Source: Allosaccharopolyspora coralli (GTDB lineage: Bacteria; Actinomycetota; Actinomycetes; Mycobacteriales; Pseudonocardiaceae). From it: a DNA stretch of 64,000 nucleotides. The position numbers and the translations under genes are program-made. This document shows, one piece after another, positions 63,033-64,000 of this stretch. Under the pieces are notes generated by a model. That model saw only the letters and a list, made by a program, of their open reading frames with translations. It searched no databases and was not told the origin of the DNA. Every line of letters starts with the position of its first letter. Position 1 is the stretch's first letter. The stretch covers positions 3,348,001-3,412,000 of the forward strand of contig NZ_CP045929.1 in assembly GCF_009664835.1 (NCBI RefSeq), written 5' to 3'.

Positions 63033-64000
63033 TCAGCAGGCTTTGACCCAGCTGCACTCCAGCTGCGATTCGTCGACCTCGGTCCTCGGATCGTCCTGCG
63101 GGAGCACCGAGCGCAGCCGCACGGCAGGGCGCGACTGGTCGTCGGCGCCGTCGTACTCGGCGAGGCGCACCGCGACCGCGTCCTCGAGGTCCTGCGGCGA
63201 AGGTGAGACGAAGTCGTTGAACAGCACCGAAAACACCAGCTGGTGACCGTTGCGCGCCGTCACGTACCCGGACAGGGACGTGACTCCGGTCAGTGAGCCG
63301 GTCTTGGCGTGCACGTTGTTCTCGGCCGGAGTGTCGCGCATGCGGTTGCGCAACGTGCCTCCGACGAACCGCTCCGGCACGCCCGCCACCGGCAGCGACC
63401 GGTACCAGGCGTCGAACCACGGCCGCTTCCGAGCCTCGGTGAGCACCGTCGCGAGGTCACGGGGCGCCACCACGTCCATCGTGGACAGACCGGAGCCGTC
63501 GACGAAGCGGACCTGTTCCGGGTCGACGCCGAAGTCCGCGAGCCGTGCGGCGATCACGTCGGTGCCCGCCGACCAGCTTCCCTCACCGCGCTCGGCGCGG
63601 CCCATCGCCTTCGTGAGCACCTCCGCGTGGCCGTTGTTGCTCAACTTCATGAACGGCACCAGGAGCTCCGACAACGGAATCGACTCCCGCGAGGCGACCA
63701 CCGACGCACCCTCCGGTGTCGTCCCCTCGCCGACTCCGGAGACCTCGACGCCGTGTGCGGCCAAAGCTCGGGCGAACACGTCCGCGGCGTACGCGGTCGG
63801 ATCCGGGACGCTGGCGAACTCTTCGACCGCTTCTCCGCCTGCCGGAACCGAACCGGTGACGACGACTCGGTTCGTGGCGTGCTCGCGTTCCACGGTCAGA
63901 TCCGCGTCGGAACCGGGAGGTCCGGTCGTCGCGCGGTTGTCGACCTCCAGCACACCGGTCGCCGGAACCAGCTCGACGCCAGGCGCCGCACCCTCGACTG
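63033..64000 (-). CDS. dacB: D-alanyl-D-alanine carboxypeptidase/endopeptidase (PBP4 type), C-terminal part
   Basis: The frame is open to the right edge, so the N-terminus (including the SxxK serine) is missing; about 322 residues are present. The second active-site motif SNN (KLSNNGHAEVLTKAMG) and the third, KTG (HAKTGSLTGVTSLSGYV), are present with the spacing of PBP4-type enzymes, which trim peptidoglycan stem peptides outside the membrane. A GTG at 63953 inside the frame is not the true start. The C-terminal tail has a late cysteine (SWVKAC). Confidence 0.9.
   Translation of the reverse strand, partial: VEGAAPGVELVPATGVLEVDNRATTGPPGSDADLTVEREHATNRVVVTGSVPAGGEAVEEFASVPDPTAYAADVFARALAAHGVEVSGVGEGTTPEGASVVASRESIPLSELLVPFMKLSNNGHAEVLTKAMGRAERGEGSWSAGTDVIAARLADFGVDPEQVRFVDGSGLSTMDVVAPRDLATVLTEARKRPWFDAWYRSLPVAGVPERFVGGTLRNRMRDTPAENNVHAKTGSLTGVTSLSGYVTARNGHQLVFSVLFNDFVSPSPQDLEDAVAVRLAEYDGADDQSRPAVRLRSVLPQDDPRTEVDESQLECSWVKAC

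Overview
The window is high-GC DNA with actinobacterial gene content: an F420/FMN-type PPOX protein, an RsbW-SigF pair with its own promoter, a VKOR/DsbA pair, ESX-type secretion substrates, DUF4232 lipoproteins, a tandem glycine riboswitch before gcvT, and frequent GTG starts with 4-base ATGA/GTGA overlaps. The best guess is a mycelial actinomycete of the Pseudonocardiales (Saccharomonospora, Saccharopolyspora or Actinopolyspora-like). NhaA and a BCCT betaine/choline carrier fit life under salt or osmotic stress. No tRNA, rRNA, CRISPR array, replication origin or intact prophage was seen.

Layout. 1-2365: tail of a bile-acid/sodium-symporter-like protein, converging on recQ. 2633-11332: a polyol catabolic operon (ABC transporter, two zinc dehydrogenases, DeoR repressor, xylulokinase) with paired TGTTAACA sites at its promoter. 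11336-16246: an intact IS256-family element, a sugar MFS carrier, a small secreted protein and an IS3-family element that ends beside a MerR-type promoter. 16426-20811: a PPOX protein, a large three-domain wall-hydrolase/propeller protein and two DUF4232 lipoproteins with matching promoters. 21033-28543: a 2-oxoacid dehydrogenase operon (lpdA-pdhA-pdhB-pdhC), a PucR regulator and tesB. 29146-33040: an ATP-dependent ligase, DsbA-VKOR, RsbW-SigF. 33354-37893: BCCT carrier, nhaA, M23 peptidase.

38530-46991 looks like a sulfur and sulfosugar region. A short leader peptide of the cysteine-attenuator type precedes a TauE/SafE anion exporter. After an IS3 insertion come a UDP-sulfoquinovose synthase (sqdB-like), a GtrA flippase, a fused membrane/GT2 glycosyltransferase and a sugar-nucleotide epimerase. 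I infer an envelope sulfosugar pathway. 47103-49591 has an SRPBCC protein and a Tm-1/PEP-hydrolase-like pair. 49695-52447 is a type VII polymorphic toxin module with a candidate immunity gene. 53015-57602 is an acyl-CoA ligase/reductase/dehydrogenase operon with a divergent TetR gene and its palindromic operator. 57711-61660 is glycine riboswitch-gcvT, glyA and bioB. 62258-64000 holds a DedA protein and the C-terminal part of a PBP4-type carboxypeptidase.

Spread between these genes are three intergenic repeat families that ordinary annotation would miss. The first is a 3'-end element (core TAGCGGAACCTCACCTCG). In at least five cases it starts 11-36 bases after a stop codon and always points the same way relative to that gene. 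The second is a MITE-like element with about 32-bp terminal inverted repeats. One copy was split by the second IS3 element, and another copy supplies the empty site. The third is a long perfect palindrome (core GCGAACGGCACTTTCGCCTC) found between convergent genes.
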